A stretch of DNA of 64,000 nucleotides, from assembly GCF_003999875.1 (NCBI RefSeq), contig NZ_RQVJ01000007.1:39590-103589 (forward strand). Direction: 5' to 3'. Shown piece after piece: positions 25,467 through 35,383 of this stretch. The translations under genes and the position numbers were made by a program. This stretch comes from Veillonella sp. 3310 (GTDB lineage Bacteria > Bacillota > Negativicutes > Veillonellales > Veillonellaceae). Under the pieces are notes generated by a model. The model searched no databases, was not told the DNA's origin, and saw only the letters and a program-made list of their open reading frames with translations. Each line of letters begins with the position of its first letter. Within the stretch, counting starts at the first letter, position 1.

Positions 25467-26453
25467 TTATTTTGATTGGAAGCCACCATGACCCATACGG
25501 ATACAATCTTCTTTTGTAATCTGCACATCTGCTAATAACCGTGGCGTAATCACATCAAAAGCACTCGGATTATTGTATAGTACACCGCCTGGTACCCCTA
25601 ATACTGGCGTACCATCTTCTAAATAAGCAATGCACACCATAGACCCCGGCAACACTGGCAATCCATAGGTCACCACTTCTTTTGCACGACGCGCAATAGC
25701 ACCTGGTGTTAAGTCATCAGGATCTACACTCATGCCGCCAGTGCAGAATATAATCTCTGCCCCTTGAGCTTTTACTTTGTCCATAGCCTCTACAATTTGA
25801 TCTGTATCATCTGGCACAATTTCATGCGCTACTAGTTCCACACCATAGTCTGATACACGCTCTTGGATAACCGCGGTGAAAGCATCCTCAATACGACCAG
25901 CAAAAACTTCACTACCCGTAGTAACAATGCCCATTTTCTTACGCACAAATGGATGTACCTGTAAGAAAGGCTCCTTGCCTTCACATAATCGTTTTGCTTC
26001 CTCTAACTGCCATGCTTCTAATAACAGCGGAATACATCGCATGCCCGCTACCGCTTGACCTGCTTTCACAGGTGTACCATGTAGGCGTGTAACGATCGTT
26101 AATTCTCCAATACTATTAACCTTGTGAAGTCCTTCTACATCCACAGTCAATACACCATCGTGATTCGCCAACGCCTCAATCTTCCCCTGTTGCACTGGGG
26201 TAGGGCTGATAGATGGATGTTCACAAAAACGATATAATGCTTCCGCCACTTGCTCCTCGTGAACTAAGTTATAATCGCTTTCTTCCATCACATAAATATG
26301 CTCTTTTCCTAATTGCAATAGTAAAGCCACATCTTCTTCTCGAATCACGTGCCCTCGTTTAAACGGTGTATCTTTCACTTCTCCAATAACGATGCGCACA
26401 ATATCGTGGCAAAGTGCTTGCCCCACTGCATCTTTTACATGTATTTCTTTCAT
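25467..26453 (-). CDS. Molybdopterin-binding protein (MoeA/MogA-like)
   Basis: A 328-residue protein with a C-terminal MoaB/MogA/MoeA-type molybdopterin-binding domain: KKMGIVTTGSEV near residue 166, then CTGGMSVDPDDLTPGAI and GVPGGVLYNNPSAFD. The N-terminal region begins IHVKDAVGQALCHDI, as in stand-alone molybdopterin-binding proteins found near molybdenum hydroxylases. It probably helps insert or sort the molybdenum cofactor. The start at 26453 follows a GGGGAT site; a 20-residue upstream extension would overlap crcB. It lies 4 nt after crcB, so the two are co-transcribed, though functionally unrelated as far as is known. Confidence 0.87.
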   Translation of the reverse strand: MKEIHVKDAVGQALCHDIVRIVIGEVKDTPFKRGHVIREEDVALLLQLGKEHIYVMEESDYNLVHEEQVAEALYRFCEHPSISPTPVQQGKIEALANHDGVLTVDVEGLHKVNSIGELTIVTRLHGTPVKAGQAVAGMRCIPLLLEAWQLEEAKRLCEGKEPFLQVHPFVRKKMGIVTTGSEVFAGRIEDAFTAVIQERVSDYGVELVAHEIVPDDTDQIVEAMDKVKAQGAEIIFCTGGMSVDPDDLTPGAIARRAKEVVTYGLPVLPGSMVCIAYLEDGTPVLGVPGGVLYNNPSAFDVITPRLLADVQITKEDCIRMGHGGFQSK

Positions 26454-26457
26454 CCTA

Positions 26458-26832
26458 TTATCCCCACATTCGTTTACCAATGGTGAAAGCCAGCCCGCAT
26501 AGGCCATATCCAATTAATACCTGTCCACCCATGTAGGATAGCATATACCACAAGCCTTTTTCTTGTAGCATATACCCTTCAAAGATAAAGGTAGAAAATG
26601 TTGTTAGCCCACCTAAAAAACCTGTAATACATAACAGTTTAACCCAAGGTGATAGATTGGGATGCCCTTCAATGTATGCCATACCTAAGCCGATTAACAT
26701 GGAACCTATTATATTTACTATTACTGTCCCCCAAGGATACAGCGCACCTTTCGTGACCATGTACTGCCCGATGCCATATCTCGATAAGGCGCCAATCGCT
26801 CCACCAATAGCCACTGCTATATATACATTCAT
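26458..26832 (-). CDS. crcB: Fluoride channel CrcB/Fluc
   Basis: A 124-residue, four-helix membrane protein that forms a dual-topology dimer exporting fluoride. Signature segments are GGAIGALSRY (about residues 10-19), VNIIGSMLIG (38-47) and the conserved phenylalanine region GFLGGLTTFSTF (70-81). The start is the ATG at 26832 with AAGGAG 7 nt before it. No fluoride riboswitch motif was found in the leader, which is unusual for crcB. It begins a two-gene unit with the molybdopterin-binding protein. Confidence 0.94.
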   Translation of the reverse strand: MNVYIAVAIGGAIGALSRYGIGQYMVTKGALYPWGTVIVNIIGSMLIGLGMAYIEGHPNLSPWVKLLCITGFLGGLTTFSTFIFEGYMLQEKGLWYMLSYMGGQVLIGYGLCGLAFTIGKRMWG

Positions 26833-27215
26833 AATCAAACTCCTTTATGCCTTTATTATACACCACATTAAGTATGATTATATACTAAAGTGTGAGATTT
26901 TCTCTCTCGATTTATATATAAGATGTTATAGTTCTACATTATATCGCAAGTGCTTACTACATTTTTTATTATATATGATACCGACCTTTTATATATTACA
27001 TATCTCGCAGTTAGTAAGGTATGTATTGAAGAATCCAATTTATACTATTCTAACCTTATATGCATTGCCTCTATCACAGAGTATAAGTTGATCCACATAG
27101 TAACCTCAAGCATACTTATGCTAGTATACCTTTTTACTCATTACAGAAAACTTATTTATACAAGCCATGCCCGAGTGCAACTACACAAACGCCCTAGTTC
27201 AACTACTCTTATACA
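26833..27215. other. Intergenic stretch without a gene
   Basis: About 380 nt of AT-rich sequence between crcB and the mini insertion element. A TATAAT box close to crcB is the only signal seen, and no supported ORF is present. Confidence 0.6.
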
Positions 27216-27274
27216 GGTTCTATAATATAAAAACTGGACAAATTAATGCTGTCCCCCAAATTTGACAAAGAGCT
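27216..27274 (+). mobile_element. 59-bp mini-ISL3 element with 8-bp target duplication
   Basis: The left end GGTTCTATAATATA is identical to the left end of the intact ISL3 copy at 40766. The right end (TGCTGTCCCCCAAATTTGAC then AAAGAGCT) matches its right end with a few changes. The element is flanked by the exact 8-bp direct repeat CTTATACA (27208-27215 and 27275-27282). No coding sequence remains. It is either an internally deleted IS or a miniature element mobilised in trans. Confidence 0.85.
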
Positions 27275-27289
27275 CTTATACATCAAAAA

Positions 27290-27317
27290 AAGAACTGCCT
27301 ATGTCTAGGCAGTTCTT
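27290..27317 (-). terminator. Terminator of aspA
   Basis: AAGAACTGCCT pairs exactly with AGGCAGTTCTT around a 6-nt loop, followed on the minus strand by a T-run. It lies 11 nt past the aspA stop codon. Confidence 0.9.
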
Positions 27318-27328
27318 CTTGTTCATAT

Positions 27329-28744
27329 TTAGTTACCAGGATGTTTTACTAAATCTTGACCCGCAATACCAGGGCGTGTCATTTCTTTTGGAGACAGGAT
27401 ATAATCCATTTCTTCTTTCGTTAATAATCCTTGTTCTAGAATAATTTCTTTTACACTACGATCAGTTTCCAAAGCTTCTTTCGCTAATGCAGAGGCATTT
27501 TCATAACCGATATGTGGCAACAAGGCTGTTACAATGCCAACAGAACGTTCTAGCCAGTATTCGCATTGTTCTTTATCTACTTCAAGATCAATCAACAATT
27601 TATCTACAAATGTGTTCACCGCATTTTTTAAGTAGCACATGGAGTTGAACAAGTTATACGCAATGACTGGCTCCATTACGTTCAATTCAAACTGTCCATT
27701 TTCCACGCCAAGGGAAATTGTTAAATCATTACCGATGACTTGATAACAAGTTTGATTCAATACTTCTGCGATAACTGGGTTTACTTTACCTGGCATGATA
27801 GAAGAGCCTGGTTGACGTGGAGGTAATCTTAACTCACCAATACCGCAACGAGGGCCAGATGCCATTAAACGGAAATCATTAGCCATTTTAATCAATACTA
27901 GAGCTGTTACTTTCAAGCCAGAGGAAATATCTGCAAACACGTCTGTATTATTGGTCGCATCAATTAAGTTATCCGCCGTAATGAACGGTTCACCTACAAC
28001 ACGAGATAACTCATCTACGACAGCTTTGATATATGTAGGTTCTGCATTTAAGCCAGTACCAACAGCAGTAGCACCCATATTAACGGTATGTGCTTCTAAC
28101 ATAGCGGATTTAATACGACGAATACCACGACGCACGCCAGATGCATAAGCCCCCATTTCTTGACCTAATGTAATTGGCACAGCATCTTGCAAGTGAGTAC
28201 GACCCATTTTTAAGATTTCTTTATATTCTTCTGCTTTTTTATCTAGTTCATCCGCTAAACGGCGAAGTGCCATTAATAGAGGTTTACTTTTCATGATGGC
28301 ACATACTTTAATCGCCGTAGGGAACGTATCATTCGTAGATTGCGCCATATTCACATGGTTATTAGGGGATACGATATCGTATTGACCTTTTTCATAGCCT
28401 AAAATTTCCAAGGCACGATTTGCTAATACTTCATTCATATTCATATTGAAAGAAGTACCTGCTCCACCTTGAATAGGGTCCACTGGGAATTGATCATTGA
28501 AGTTACCACGTACTACCTCATCTGCAGCACGACTGATAGCTTGCCCAATTTTTTCATCTAAACGACCTGTACTCATATTTGCTAAGGCACATGCTTTTTT
28601 AACCATAGCCATAGCTTTTACAAAGTCTAAGTCAATTTGTTTACCTGTAATAAAAAAGTTTTCAATACCACGTAATGTTTGTACACCATAGTACAACTCA
28701 TCAGCTAATTCCAATTCACCTAGAAAATCATGTTCTTTTCTCAT
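27329..28744 (-). CDS. aspA: Aspartate ammonia-lyase
   Basis: A 471-residue member of the aspartase/fumarase II superfamily that converts aspartate to fumarate and ammonia. The signature loop GSSIMPGKVNP lies near residue 320, with the upstream TxxSSxxxPTxxH-like region (NVNMAQSTNDTFPT) and GRTHLQDAVP. LELNVMEPV-type helices also match. Aspartase rather than class II fumarase is favoured by the N-terminal FLGELELADELYYGVQT and by the presence of a separate fumarase. The start is the ATG at 28744 behind AAAGAGGT. It feeds fumarate to the reductive pathway. It has its own terminator. Confidence 0.93.
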   Translation of the reverse strand: MRKEHDFLGELELADELYYGVQTLRGIENFFITGKQIDLDFVKAMAMVKKACALANMSTGRLDEKIGQAISRAADEVVRGNFNDQFPVDPIQGGAGTSFNMNMNEVLANRALEILGYEKGQYDIVSPNNHVNMAQSTNDTFPTAIKVCAIMKSKPLLMALRRLADELDKKAEEYKEILKMGRTHLQDAVPITLGQEMGAYASGVRRGIRRIKSAMLEAHTVNMGATAVGTGLNAEPTYIKAVVDELSRVVGEPFITADNLIDATNNTDVFADISSGLKVTALVLIKMANDFRLMASGPRCGIGELRLPPRQPGSSIMPGKVNPVIAEVLNQTCYQVIGNDLTISLGVENGQFELNVMEPVIAYNLFNSMCYLKNAVNTFVDKLLIDLEVDKEQCEYWLERSVGIVTALLPHIGYENASALAKEALETDRSVKEIILEQGLLTKEEMDYILSPKEMTRPGIAGQDLVKHPGN

Positions 28745-29107
28745 AGTATACCTCTTTTCATACAACATCAGATGCATAGGCACCTACTGTATAAGTTTTG
28801 TTTATATGATATACCTGTATTATATCATGTATCTTGTATACATAATAGAGATATACTTTCTAGTTACGAATAATGCTACCTTGTATATCCGACTAAATAA
28901 CTTAAACTCATAGAACCCATTATTTTTTATCATTTTGGCATATTTCTATAGACTATATAGGAATATTACATATTCAGCATATGCCTGTATTAAAAGTAAC
29001 TACACAACTATGATAGCTAATTTTCATCTCCTCATATGAAAAAGTGGTTGCAACCGGGTAGCAACGATTTCAATGTATATCCTTTTAACTCCCTTTTAGA
29101 AAACAAG
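28745..29107. other. Intergenic stretch without a gene
   Basis: About 360 nt upstream of aspA and downstream of rpsR. It holds a likely aspA -10 box (TATAAT near 28817) but no supported ORF or RNA. A short segment near 29045-29070 has weak T-box-like character on the plus strand but no downstream gene. Confidence 0.6.
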
Positions 29108-29138
29108 AAACCCAGTAACTAGGCTAGTTACTGGGTTT
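29108..29138 (-). terminator. Terminator of the rpsF-ssb-rpsR operon
   Basis: AAACCCAGTAACTA pairs exactly with TAGTTACTGGGTTT around a 3-nt loop. It lies 15 nt past the rpsR stop codon. Confidence 0.9.
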
Positions 29139-29153
29139 TCATTTTGTATTGAA

Positions 29154-29384
29154 TTATTCTGCTGTGAATGGCAACAACGCGATTGCACGAGCACGTTTAA
29201 TTGCAAGTGTTAATTTACGTTGATGTTTAGCACAAACACCAGAAATACGACGTGGAAGAATTTTGCCACGTTCAGTCGTAAAACGACGAAGTTTAGCAAT
29301 ATCTTTATAGTCGATTTGATCAGCATGGTCAACACAGAAGTTGCATACTTTTCTTCTTGGTTTTCTGCCTCTATCTCTTCTCAT
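29154..29384 (-). CDS. rpsR: Small ribosomal subunit protein bS18
   Basis: The 76-residue S18 protein of the 30S platform. It has the basic N-terminus ([13 protein letters not shown]), the conserved core [25 protein letters not shown] and the [22 protein letters not shown] ending. Two N-terminal cysteines and a later Cys-x-x-His hint at the zinc-binding form of S18. It is the last gene of the rpsF-ssb-rpsR operon, with the usual order. Confidence 0.98.
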   Translation of the reverse strand: MRRDRGRKPRRKVCNFCVDHADQIDYKDIAKLRRFTTERGKILPRRISGVCAKHQRKLTLAIKRARAIALLPFTAE

Positions 29385-29422
29385 TGAGAAACCTCCTTTG
29401 ATATAGTTGTAGAGTTCTTAGC

Positions 29423-29833
29423 TTAGAACGGAATTTCTTCACCTGCGCCTGCACCGGAACCTGCACCAAAATCATCAAAATTGGATGCACTACCGTCAAA
29501 GGCATCAAATGTTTGCGTATCCAAGGCTTGGCCCACGAAATTAGCAACCACTTCTGTTACATATCGTTTTGTGCCATCTTGTGCTTCGTAAGAACGAGTC
29601 GCAATACGACCTTCTACAAAACAACGGCTACCTTTACGCAAGTTACCCGCAGCTTCTCCTAATTTTCCCCAAGCTACACAGTTTACAAACGCAGTTTGTT
29701 CCTTAGTCTCACCGTTTTGATCCACATAAGTATTGGATGCAGCCACTGTAAAAGTAGCAACAGCTCGACCAGTTTTTGTGTAACGCACCTCAGGGTCACG
29801 AGCTAAATTTCCTAAAAGTTGTACAGAATTCAT
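29423..29833 (-). CDS. ssb: Single-stranded DNA-binding protein
   Basis: A 136-residue SSB with the OB-fold beginning MNSVQLLGNLARDPEVRY and containing the WGKLGEAAGNLRKGSRCFVEGRI core. A short glycine-rich linker ends in the acidic tip GEEIPF, the tail that recruits partner proteins. It is shorter than SSB of E. coli (178) because of a brief linker. It lies between rpsF and rpsR, as in most Firmicutes, so its expression is linked to ribosome synthesis. Confidence 0.97.
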   Translation of the reverse strand: MNSVQLLGNLARDPEVRYTKTGRAVATFTVAASNTYVDQNGETKEQTAFVNCVAWGKLGEAAGNLRKGSRCFVEGRIATRSYEAQDGTKRYVTEVVANFVGQALDTQTFDAFDGSASNFDDFGAGSGAGAGEEIPF

Positions 29834-29854
29834 ATTCTTAACCTCCTTAGGCTA

Positions 29855-30139
29855 TTATTGTTCGTGTTTTACAATCAGGTGTCTAAGAACGTTATCGTCG
29901 ATTTTAAGTACGCGGTCGATTTCTTTGATTTCGCCAGGAGCTGCTTCAAAGTTAATCAATACGTATACGCCATCAGTATGTTTGTTTACTGCATAAGCTA
30001 AACGGCGTTTACCCCAAACGTCAACTTTCTCAACTGTACCGCCAACACGAGCAATTAAAGCTTCAATTTTGTCAAAAGTAGCTTTGTTTGTCTCTTCATC
30101 AGCCGGTTTCACAATCACCATGACTTCGTATTTGTTCAT
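29855..30139 (-). CDS. rpsF: Small ribosomal subunit protein bS6
   Basis: The 94-residue S6 protein with the typical MNKYEVMVIVKP beginning, the VDVWGKRRLAYAVNKHTDG segment and an IDRVLKIDDNVLRHLIVK ending. It pairs with S18 in the 30S platform, and that complex can repress the operon through the leader RNA. First gene of the operon; good AGGAGG site before the ATG. Confidence 0.98.
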   Translation of the reverse strand: MNKYEVMVIVKPADEETNKATFDKIEALIARVGGTVEKVDVWGKRRLAYAVNKHTDGVYVLINFEAAPGEIKEIDRVLKIDDNVLRHLIVKHEQ

Positions 30140-30190
30140 ACAAAATCACCTCCTCTTTCGGACTAACGCCCCTATCTCACATAGGGGTAG
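30140..30190 (-). promoter_or_regulatory. Candidate S6:S18 leader element
   Basis: Just upstream of rpsF, CCCCTAT pairs with ATAGGGG around a 5-nt loop (30169-30187 on the plus strand), followed by a CCG-containing segment. This resembles the known S6:S18-binding leader motif, but the full consensus was not verified. Confidence 0.45.
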
Positions 30191-30262
30191 GAAGATGCTT
30201 ACCATCAATAAGCTTTATTATTTTACACTATTCCACCTAGAATTGCAAGGAAAACATGAAAA

Positions 30263-30291
30263 TAGACACGACTCCAAAGGAGCTATGTCTA
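30263..30291 (-). terminator. Hairpin after cstA
   Basis: TAGACA/TGTCTA with an inner CTCC/GGAG pairing lies 32 nt past the cstA stop codon. The following T-run is short, so termination may be leaky. Confidence 0.5.
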
Positions 30292-30322
30292 CCTCATTAT
30301 AATAGGACTCGTATACCTTAAA

Positions 30323-32155
30323 TTACGCTTCTGCTTGTTTTGTTAATTTAGCATAACTTTCCGCTTCTACTTCTTTTTGTGTTCTATAGTCTTGTGGTAA
30401 TGTGGATAAACGAATCCAGCTACGAATAGCTTCTACTAATACCACTAGAATCATAATGAACATTGCCACAGAGAAAGCTACTAAAATCCATTTACCAGCT
30501 GGCACATAGTTATAGAATACGTTTTCATAGTCAGCCGCAACAGCCACTATCGCCATGAGTATGGTCGGTACTCCAGTTACCCATGCATATCGTTTTTTAC
30601 CTAAACGCATGATAATCGTCGTACTTACAGCCAATGTCATGGTGCCTAATAATTGGTTAGATACACCGAATAATGGCCAAATTGTACCGATGTTACCTTG
30701 TAATACGAGATAGCCCCACATAATACAAATCAATGCAGCACAACCATATACGCCAGGAGCCCAATGTTGATCATTGAATTTAGGCCAGTATAAGCCAAGC
30801 AATTCTTGTAATAAATAACGACCTACACGAGTACCTGCATCAATCAATGTCATGATGAATAAAGCTTCAAACATAATACAGAAGTGATACCAATATCCTA
30901 ATAAGTGGTCCATATTAGGAAGACGAGAGAAGATATGTGCCATACCTACCGCTAAGGATACGGCGCCACCAGGACGATGCATCAAGTCTTCTCCTACTAG
31001 GGCCGATAAGACTGGTAATTCATGCACTTGAAGTCCCAAAGCTCTGAAAGATTCTGCTGTAGAGTTAATCGCAAAATAATCATCTGGATGTAATGCAGTA
31101 GCCGCAATCATAGCCATCATAGAGATGAAAGATTCTGTTAACATACCACCATAACCGATCGGTAATACTTCTCTTTCATTCGTTAACATTTTAGGTGTAG
31201 TACCTGTAGCGATAACCGTATGGAAACCAGATAAGGCACCACACGCAATAGTAATGAAGATATATGGGAATACAGACCCTTTTAATACAGGACCGCCACC
31301 CCAAATATAATCTGTTACCGCTGGCATTTGAATTTCTGGCATTACAATGATAATACCCAATGCCAATGCGCCAATAGTACCGATTTTAAGGTATGTGGAT
31401 AGATAATCACGAGGCGCTAATAACAACCAAACTGGCAAAGCTGCTGCAAAGAAACCATACACAGCTAACATAATTTCGATGGTTTTTAAATCATAAATAA
31501 ACCAAGATGCATATTCACTAGCCGCAATATTAGGTCCATAAATAATGGCTGCAAAGATGAGTGCCACCCCAATAATTGTAGCTTCTTGAATTTTTCCAGG
31601 GCGCAACCATTGTAGATAAATACCGATAAAAATAGCAATAGGAATCGTTGCAAATACTGAGAAAAATGCCCAAGCTGAATTATGAAGTGCATTGGCTACT
31701 ACTACCGCCATACCTGCTAATGTAATAACAAGTAAGAACAATGTGGCTAACATAGCTCCTAAACCAGCAATTTTGCTGATCTCTTCACGTGTAATATCAG
31801 CAATGGATTTACCATCATACCGAATTGATGCGAAAAGAATAACCATGTCGTGGACTGCACCGGCAAATACGGAGCCGATTAAAATCCACAGAGTACCTGG
31901 TAAGTACCCGAACTGCGCTGCAATAACCGGACCTACCAAAGGACCTGCCCCTGCAATCGCCGCAAAGTGATGACCGAATGTAACCCATTTGTTCGTAGGC
32001 ACATAATCGTGTCCATCATTGTGTACCATAGCTGGCGTCATTCGATATTGATCAAGTGTCAACACTTTAGCCGCTATGAATGCCCCGTAAAAACGATACC
32101 CTAACATCAAGATACACGCTGAGGCAATAACTAAATAAATACCATTCATGACCAT
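30323..32155 (-). CDS. cstA: CstA-family transporter (peptide or pyruvate)
   Basis: A 610-residue polytopic membrane protein of the CstA family with about 16 apolar segments. Conserved regions include FGHHFAAIAGAGPLVGPVIAAQFGYLPG near the N-terminus and FHTVIATGTTPKMLTNE in the middle. Homologues import peptides under carbon starvation or, in the BtsT/CstA group, pyruvate. In a lactate/pyruvate-using organism pyruvate uptake is attractive but unproven. The start at ATG 32155 lies 7 nt behind AGGGGG. A near-consensus promoter is present upstream (32261-32288), with a roughly 100-nt leader that can form hairpins. Confidence 0.9.
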   Translation of the reverse strand: MVMNGIYLVIASACILMLGYRFYGAFIAAKVLTLDQYRMTPAMVHNDGHDYVPTNKWVTFGHHFAAIAGAGPLVGPVIAAQFGYLPGTLWILIGSVFAGAVHDMVILFASIRYDGKSIADITREEISKIAGLGAMLATLFLLVITLAGMAVVVANALHNSAWAFFSVFATIPIAIFIGIYLQWLRPGKIQEATIIGVALIFAAIIYGPNIAASEYASWFIYDLKTIEIMLAVYGFFAAALPVWLLLAPRDYLSTYLKIGTIGALALGIIIVMPEIQMPAVTDYIWGGGPVLKGSVFPYIFITIACGALSGFHTVIATGTTPKMLTNEREVLPIGYGGMLTESFISMMAMIAATALHPDDYFAINSTAESFRALGLQVHELPVLSALVGEDLMHRPGGAVSLAVGMAHIFSRLPNMDHLLGYWYHFCIMFEALFIMTLIDAGTRVGRYLLQELLGLYWPKFNDQHWAPGVYGCAALICIMWGYLVLQGNIGTIWPLFGVSNQLLGTMTLAVSTTIIMRLGKKRYAWVTGVPTILMAIVAVAADYENVFYNYVPAGKWILVAFSVAMFIMILVVLVEAIRSWIRLSTLPQDYRTQKEVEAESYAKLTKQAEA

Positions 32156-32260
32156 ACATACACCCCCTAAATGTTAGATGAGTCACGCAAAACATACCTA
32201 TGCATCTCATGACATCACCCTATGATCTATGCAAAAAAGTAAATTGGTATTTCTAATTTA

Positions 32261-32288
32261 ATTATAGTACACTTTTCATCAATGTCAA
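32261..32288 (-). promoter_or_regulatory. Promoter of cstA
   Basis: Perfect TTGACA and TATAAT boxes are separated by 16 nt on the minus strand. They predict a 5' leader of about 100 nt. Confidence 0.85.
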
Positions 32289-32420
32289 TTTACTATTTCT
32301 CATAACAAGTGACATACTTACTTTGTACAACCCTGAATTTTCAAGGGTTTTCAAAGATATGAACACTCTTCATTCTCAATATTACAATATTTCATATCCA
32401 TATATAATAGACAGAACCCA

Positions 32421-33431
32421 TTATATCGTTCTTCTAGTATAGTCATCCAAAAATTGTTTGTACTCTTCTACTACAGAAATAAACGATTCTCGCCCCATGG
32501 CTACATTCAAAGCATTCCTCCAACGTGCTGCTTCTGGTAAACCTTTAATATAGAAACTAGCATGAGTCCGAATTTCTCGTGTAGCCAAATCCACACCTTT
32601 ATAGTGACATAGCAAATCATAATGACGTAACAGCATAGCAATGCGTTCCACACCCGTTGGATGTGGACGATAGTGTCCCGTTTCTAGATATTCATTAATC
32701 TGTTGAAATAACCAAGGATTTCCTTGTGCTGCACGGCCTATGAGCATCGCATCACAACCAGTATACTCTAGCAAGGCTTTTGCACTTTCAGGAGAATTGA
32801 CGTCACCATTGCCGATGACGGGGATTGTTAAGGCTGATTTCACCGCTTTAATGTAATCCCAATTAGCCTTGCCGCTATACATCTGTTCACGAGTACGACC
32901 ATGCACGGCTACGGCAGCGACCCCTACGGATTCCATACGTTGTGCCATATCTACTACGTTGATAGATGCGTCATCCCAGCCTAGGCGCAACTTGACCGTT
33001 ACTGGAATTTGCACCGCTTTTACAGCTAATTCTGCCACCTTCATGGCTAACTCTGGAGTCTTCATAAGCGCCGAGCCATCACCCGAAGATACAACTTTCT
33101 TCACAGGACAACCCATATTAATATCTACTATCGGTGCCCCCACTGCCTCTACCACTTTTGCACCAATGGCAATGGCTTCTGGGTCTGACCCAAAAATTTG
33201 CATAGACACAGGCTGTTCTACTGCTTCCATATAGAGTAATTCTTTTGTATGTTCATTATTATATTTAATCCCCATGGCACTGACCATTTCCGTACATACG
33301 AAAGAGGCCCCCATTTCTTTTGCTAATAAGCGATAGGACACATCGCTAAATCCAGCCATGGGCGCTAACCCAATACGGCCAGGAATTGTGACATGTCCTA
33401 TGTGCCAGGATTCATTATTGATTTCTTTCAT
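32421..33431 (-). CDS. dusB: tRNA-dihydrouridine synthase
   Basis: A 336-residue FMN-dependent TIM-barrel enzyme that reduces uridines in tRNA D-loops. The start of the barrel [13 protein letters not shown] is near residue 22, the catalytic Cys lies in [12 protein letters not shown], and VTVKLRLGW and [11 protein letters not shown] are also typical. Family DusB is favoured by the Firmicute context and overall length. The start lies inside coaX (17-nt overlap), so translation is probably coupled in the birA-coaX-dusB operon. Confidence 0.94.
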   Translation of the reverse strand: MKEINNESWHIGHVTIPGRIGLAPMAGFSDVSYRLLAKEMGASFVCTEMVSAMGIKYNNEHTKELLYMEAVEQPVSMQIFGSDPEAIAIGAKVVEAVGAPIVDINMGCPVKKVVSSGDGSALMKTPELAMKVAELAVKAVQIPVTVKLRLGWDDASINVVDMAQRMESVGVAAVAVHGRTREQMYSGKANWDYIKAVKSALTIPVIGNGDVNSPESAKALLEYTGCDAMLIGRAAQGNPWLFQQINEYLETGHYRPHPTGVERIAMLLRHYDLLCHYKGVDLATREIRTHASFYIKGLPEAARWRNALNVAMGRESFISVVEEYKQFLDDYTRRTI

Positions 33432-34182
33432 AAATAAGTCGTAATCCTTCTAATGTCATCATTGGATCAATGTGATCAATTACATCTGTTTCTGCACTAA
33501 TAAGAGGTGCTAAACCGCCTGTAGCTACAACTTTTGTACCTTCTGGCATTTCTCGTTTCATACGAGCCACAATGCCTTCCACTTGTCCAACATATCCAAA
33601 TAATACACCTGCCTGCATGGCGCCAACTGTGTTGCGACCAATGACAGGACCAGGATTTTTAATTTCAATTCTTGGTAACTTAGCTGTGCGACCAAATAAG
33701 GCTTCTGCAGAGATACCAATACCAGGAGAAATAGCGCCGCCCAAGTACACACCACCATCTAATACAGCAGAATATGTCGTAGCTGTACCAAAATCAATGA
33801 TAATTAAGTTGCCGCCATATTTTTCATAAGCAGCCACTGCATCTACAATTAAATCCGCTCCTAGTTCACGTGGGTTTTCATATTTAATAGAAATCCCTGT
33901 TTTAATACCAGGTCCTACAAATAATGGTTTCTTATGAAAATAGCGCAAGCATACGCGCTCTAACGTAGGGTTCAAAGGAGGTACTACAGAGGAAATAATC
34001 ACTGCCTCTACATCCTCTTTATTCACCTTTGGGTCATGAAGAAATAAATTGCTCAACAGCATGCCATATTCATCGGTAGTTCTCCCACGATCGGTAGAAA
34101 TGCGCCAATGAGCCATGATTTCTTTTCCCTCATATACGCCTAATACGATATTCGTATTCCCTACGTCTACAACTAATAACAT
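33415..34182 (-). CDS. coaX: Type III pantothenate kinase
   Basis: A 255-residue kinase of the ASKHA fold that starts coenzyme A synthesis. The N-terminal phosphate motif DVGNTN (residues 5-10) and a later [12 protein letters not shown] are typical of CoaX, as is [14 protein letters not shown]. The start at ATG 34182 follows AGGAGG; the longer ORF start lacks a site. It sits 1 nt after birA, and the ribosome binding site overlaps the birA end. Confidence 0.96.
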   Translation of the reverse strand: MLLVVDVGNTNIVLGVYEGKEIMAHWRISTDRGRTTDEYGMLLSNLFLHDPKVNKEDVEAVIISSVVPPLNPTLERVCLRYFHKKPLFVGPGIKTGISIKYENPRELGADLIVDAVAAYEKYGGNLIIIDFGTATTYSAVLDGGVYLGGAISPGIGISAEALFGRTAKLPRIEIKNPGPVIGRNTVGAMQAGVLFGYVGQVEGIVARMKREMPEGTKVVATGGLAPLISAETDVIDHIDPMMTLEGLRLIYERNQ

Positions 34183-34183
34183 C

Positions 34184-35167
34184 TTAATATCCTCCTCCAG
34201 TGGAGCGTATAGACACATCCCCTGCTATGATACGTTCCTCACGTCCATCCTCTAATTGAACGATTAGATTTCCATCTCTATCTAAATCTTTAGCGTACCC
34301 TATATAATCTTTGTCTGGCGCTTTTACCAACACCTCTTTATATAAAGTTACGCTATACTGTTTCCATTCTTCTAAAGTAGAATCAAAACCTTCATTACAT
34401 ACCTTTTCATACTGCTCTTCTAAAGCTTTTAAAATCACAGCAAAGGCTTCTTTACGATCCACCTCTATACCTGCTATGGCAAAGGACATAACCTTATCCT
34501 TCAACTCCTCACTAACTTCCTCAATGGTCGTATGTGTGTTGATCCCAATCCCTAACACAATATAGTTAATCTCTTCCATGGTGCCATTCATTTCTGTTAG
34601 AATGCCCACCATTTTACGAGCTCCTACCAATATATCGTTAGGCCATTTAATGCCCGCCTCTGAAAGTCCCAACTCACGGAATGCTTTTACCAAGGCAACA
34701 CCTGCCATCAAAGTACATTTTGAGGCTTCCATAGGCAAAAATTTGGGTCTAAGAATTAAGCTAAACCAAAGCCCTTTTCCATATGGTGAATACCAACCTC
34801 TAGATAAGCGACCACGACCGGAAGATTGTTCTTCTGCACACACCACAGTTCCCTCTGGAACTCCATCCATGGCTAAGGCCTTAGCAATGCTATTCGTAGA
34901 TTCTAATCGTTCTTCGTACACATAATAGCGTCCAAAGGATTGTGTTTGCAGTACCCCTTCCATCTCTTCAGGGCTAATCAAATTTGGCTCCTCTAGCAAT
35001 CGATATCCCTTCTTTGTGAAGGATTCGATGACATAGCCACGCTTGCGTAGCACTTCTATATGCTTCCAAATCGCTGTGCGCGACACATGGCAAGCCTCTG
35101 ACATAGCTTGTCCTGATACAAATTGATCTCTGTTTTCTTTTAAAAAGTCTAGTATTTCATCTCTCAC
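34184..35167 (-). CDS. birA: Biotin protein ligase / biotin repressor
   Basis: A 327-residue bifunctional BirA. An N-terminal winged helix (residues 1-60, with [23 protein letters not shown]) binds DNA. The central ligase domain carries the biotinyl-AMP loop GRGRLSRGW near residue 118 and KWPNDILVG further on. A C-terminal SH3-like cap follows. It attaches biotin to carboxylase and decarboxylase carriers, which matters here because the carboxyltransferase encoded at 42451-43857 needs a biotin carrier. Translation starts at GTG (35167) behind GGAGGCGAC. It heads the birA-coaX-dusB operon. Confidence 0.96.
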   Translation of the reverse strand: MRDEILDFLKENRDQFVSGQAMSEACHVSRTAIWKHIEVLRKRGYVIESFTKKGYRLLEEPNLISPEEMEGVLQTQSFGRYYVYEERLESTNSIAKALAMDGVPEGTVVCAEEQSSGRGRLSRGWYSPYGKGLWFSLILRPKFLPMEASKCTLMAGVALVKAFRELGLSEAGIKWPNDILVGARKMVGILTEMNGTMEEINYIVLGIGINTHTTIEEVSEELKDKVMSFAIAGIEVDRKEAFAVILKALEEQYEKVCNEGFDSTLEEWKQYSVTLYKEVLVKAPDKDYIGYAKDLDRDGNLIVQLEDGREERIIAGDVSIRSTGGGY

Positions 35168-35336
35168 GGCTTGTCGCCTCCTTACCTGTAGCGAGGTTTA
35201 CAATACGATTGTACAGAGGTACCACATAAAAAGCAAGTCTTTTCTAAGTAATTCACTGTTCATAGCTATGCGAATTTGGTACAACTAAACAAGATTCACT
35301 ATACACACACTATTGAATTCCTCCTAACATGCACAA

Positions 35337-35366
35337 AAGGTACCTTCCCCGTAGGGAAGATACCTT
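35337..35366 (-). terminator. Terminator of ftsH
   Basis: AAGGTACCTTCCC pairs with GGGAAGATACCTT, with one mismatch. It lies 18 nt past the ftsH stop codon and is followed on the minus strand by TTTG. Confidence 0.8.
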
Positions 35367-35383
35367 GGCTATAGCATCTTAGA

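Noticed and set aside
29041..29075. T-box-like stretch (ACCGGGTAGCAACG)
   Set aside because: Only a partial match to the T-box core, with no aminoacyl-tRNA synthetase or amino-acid gene following on that strand and no terminator/antiterminator pair.
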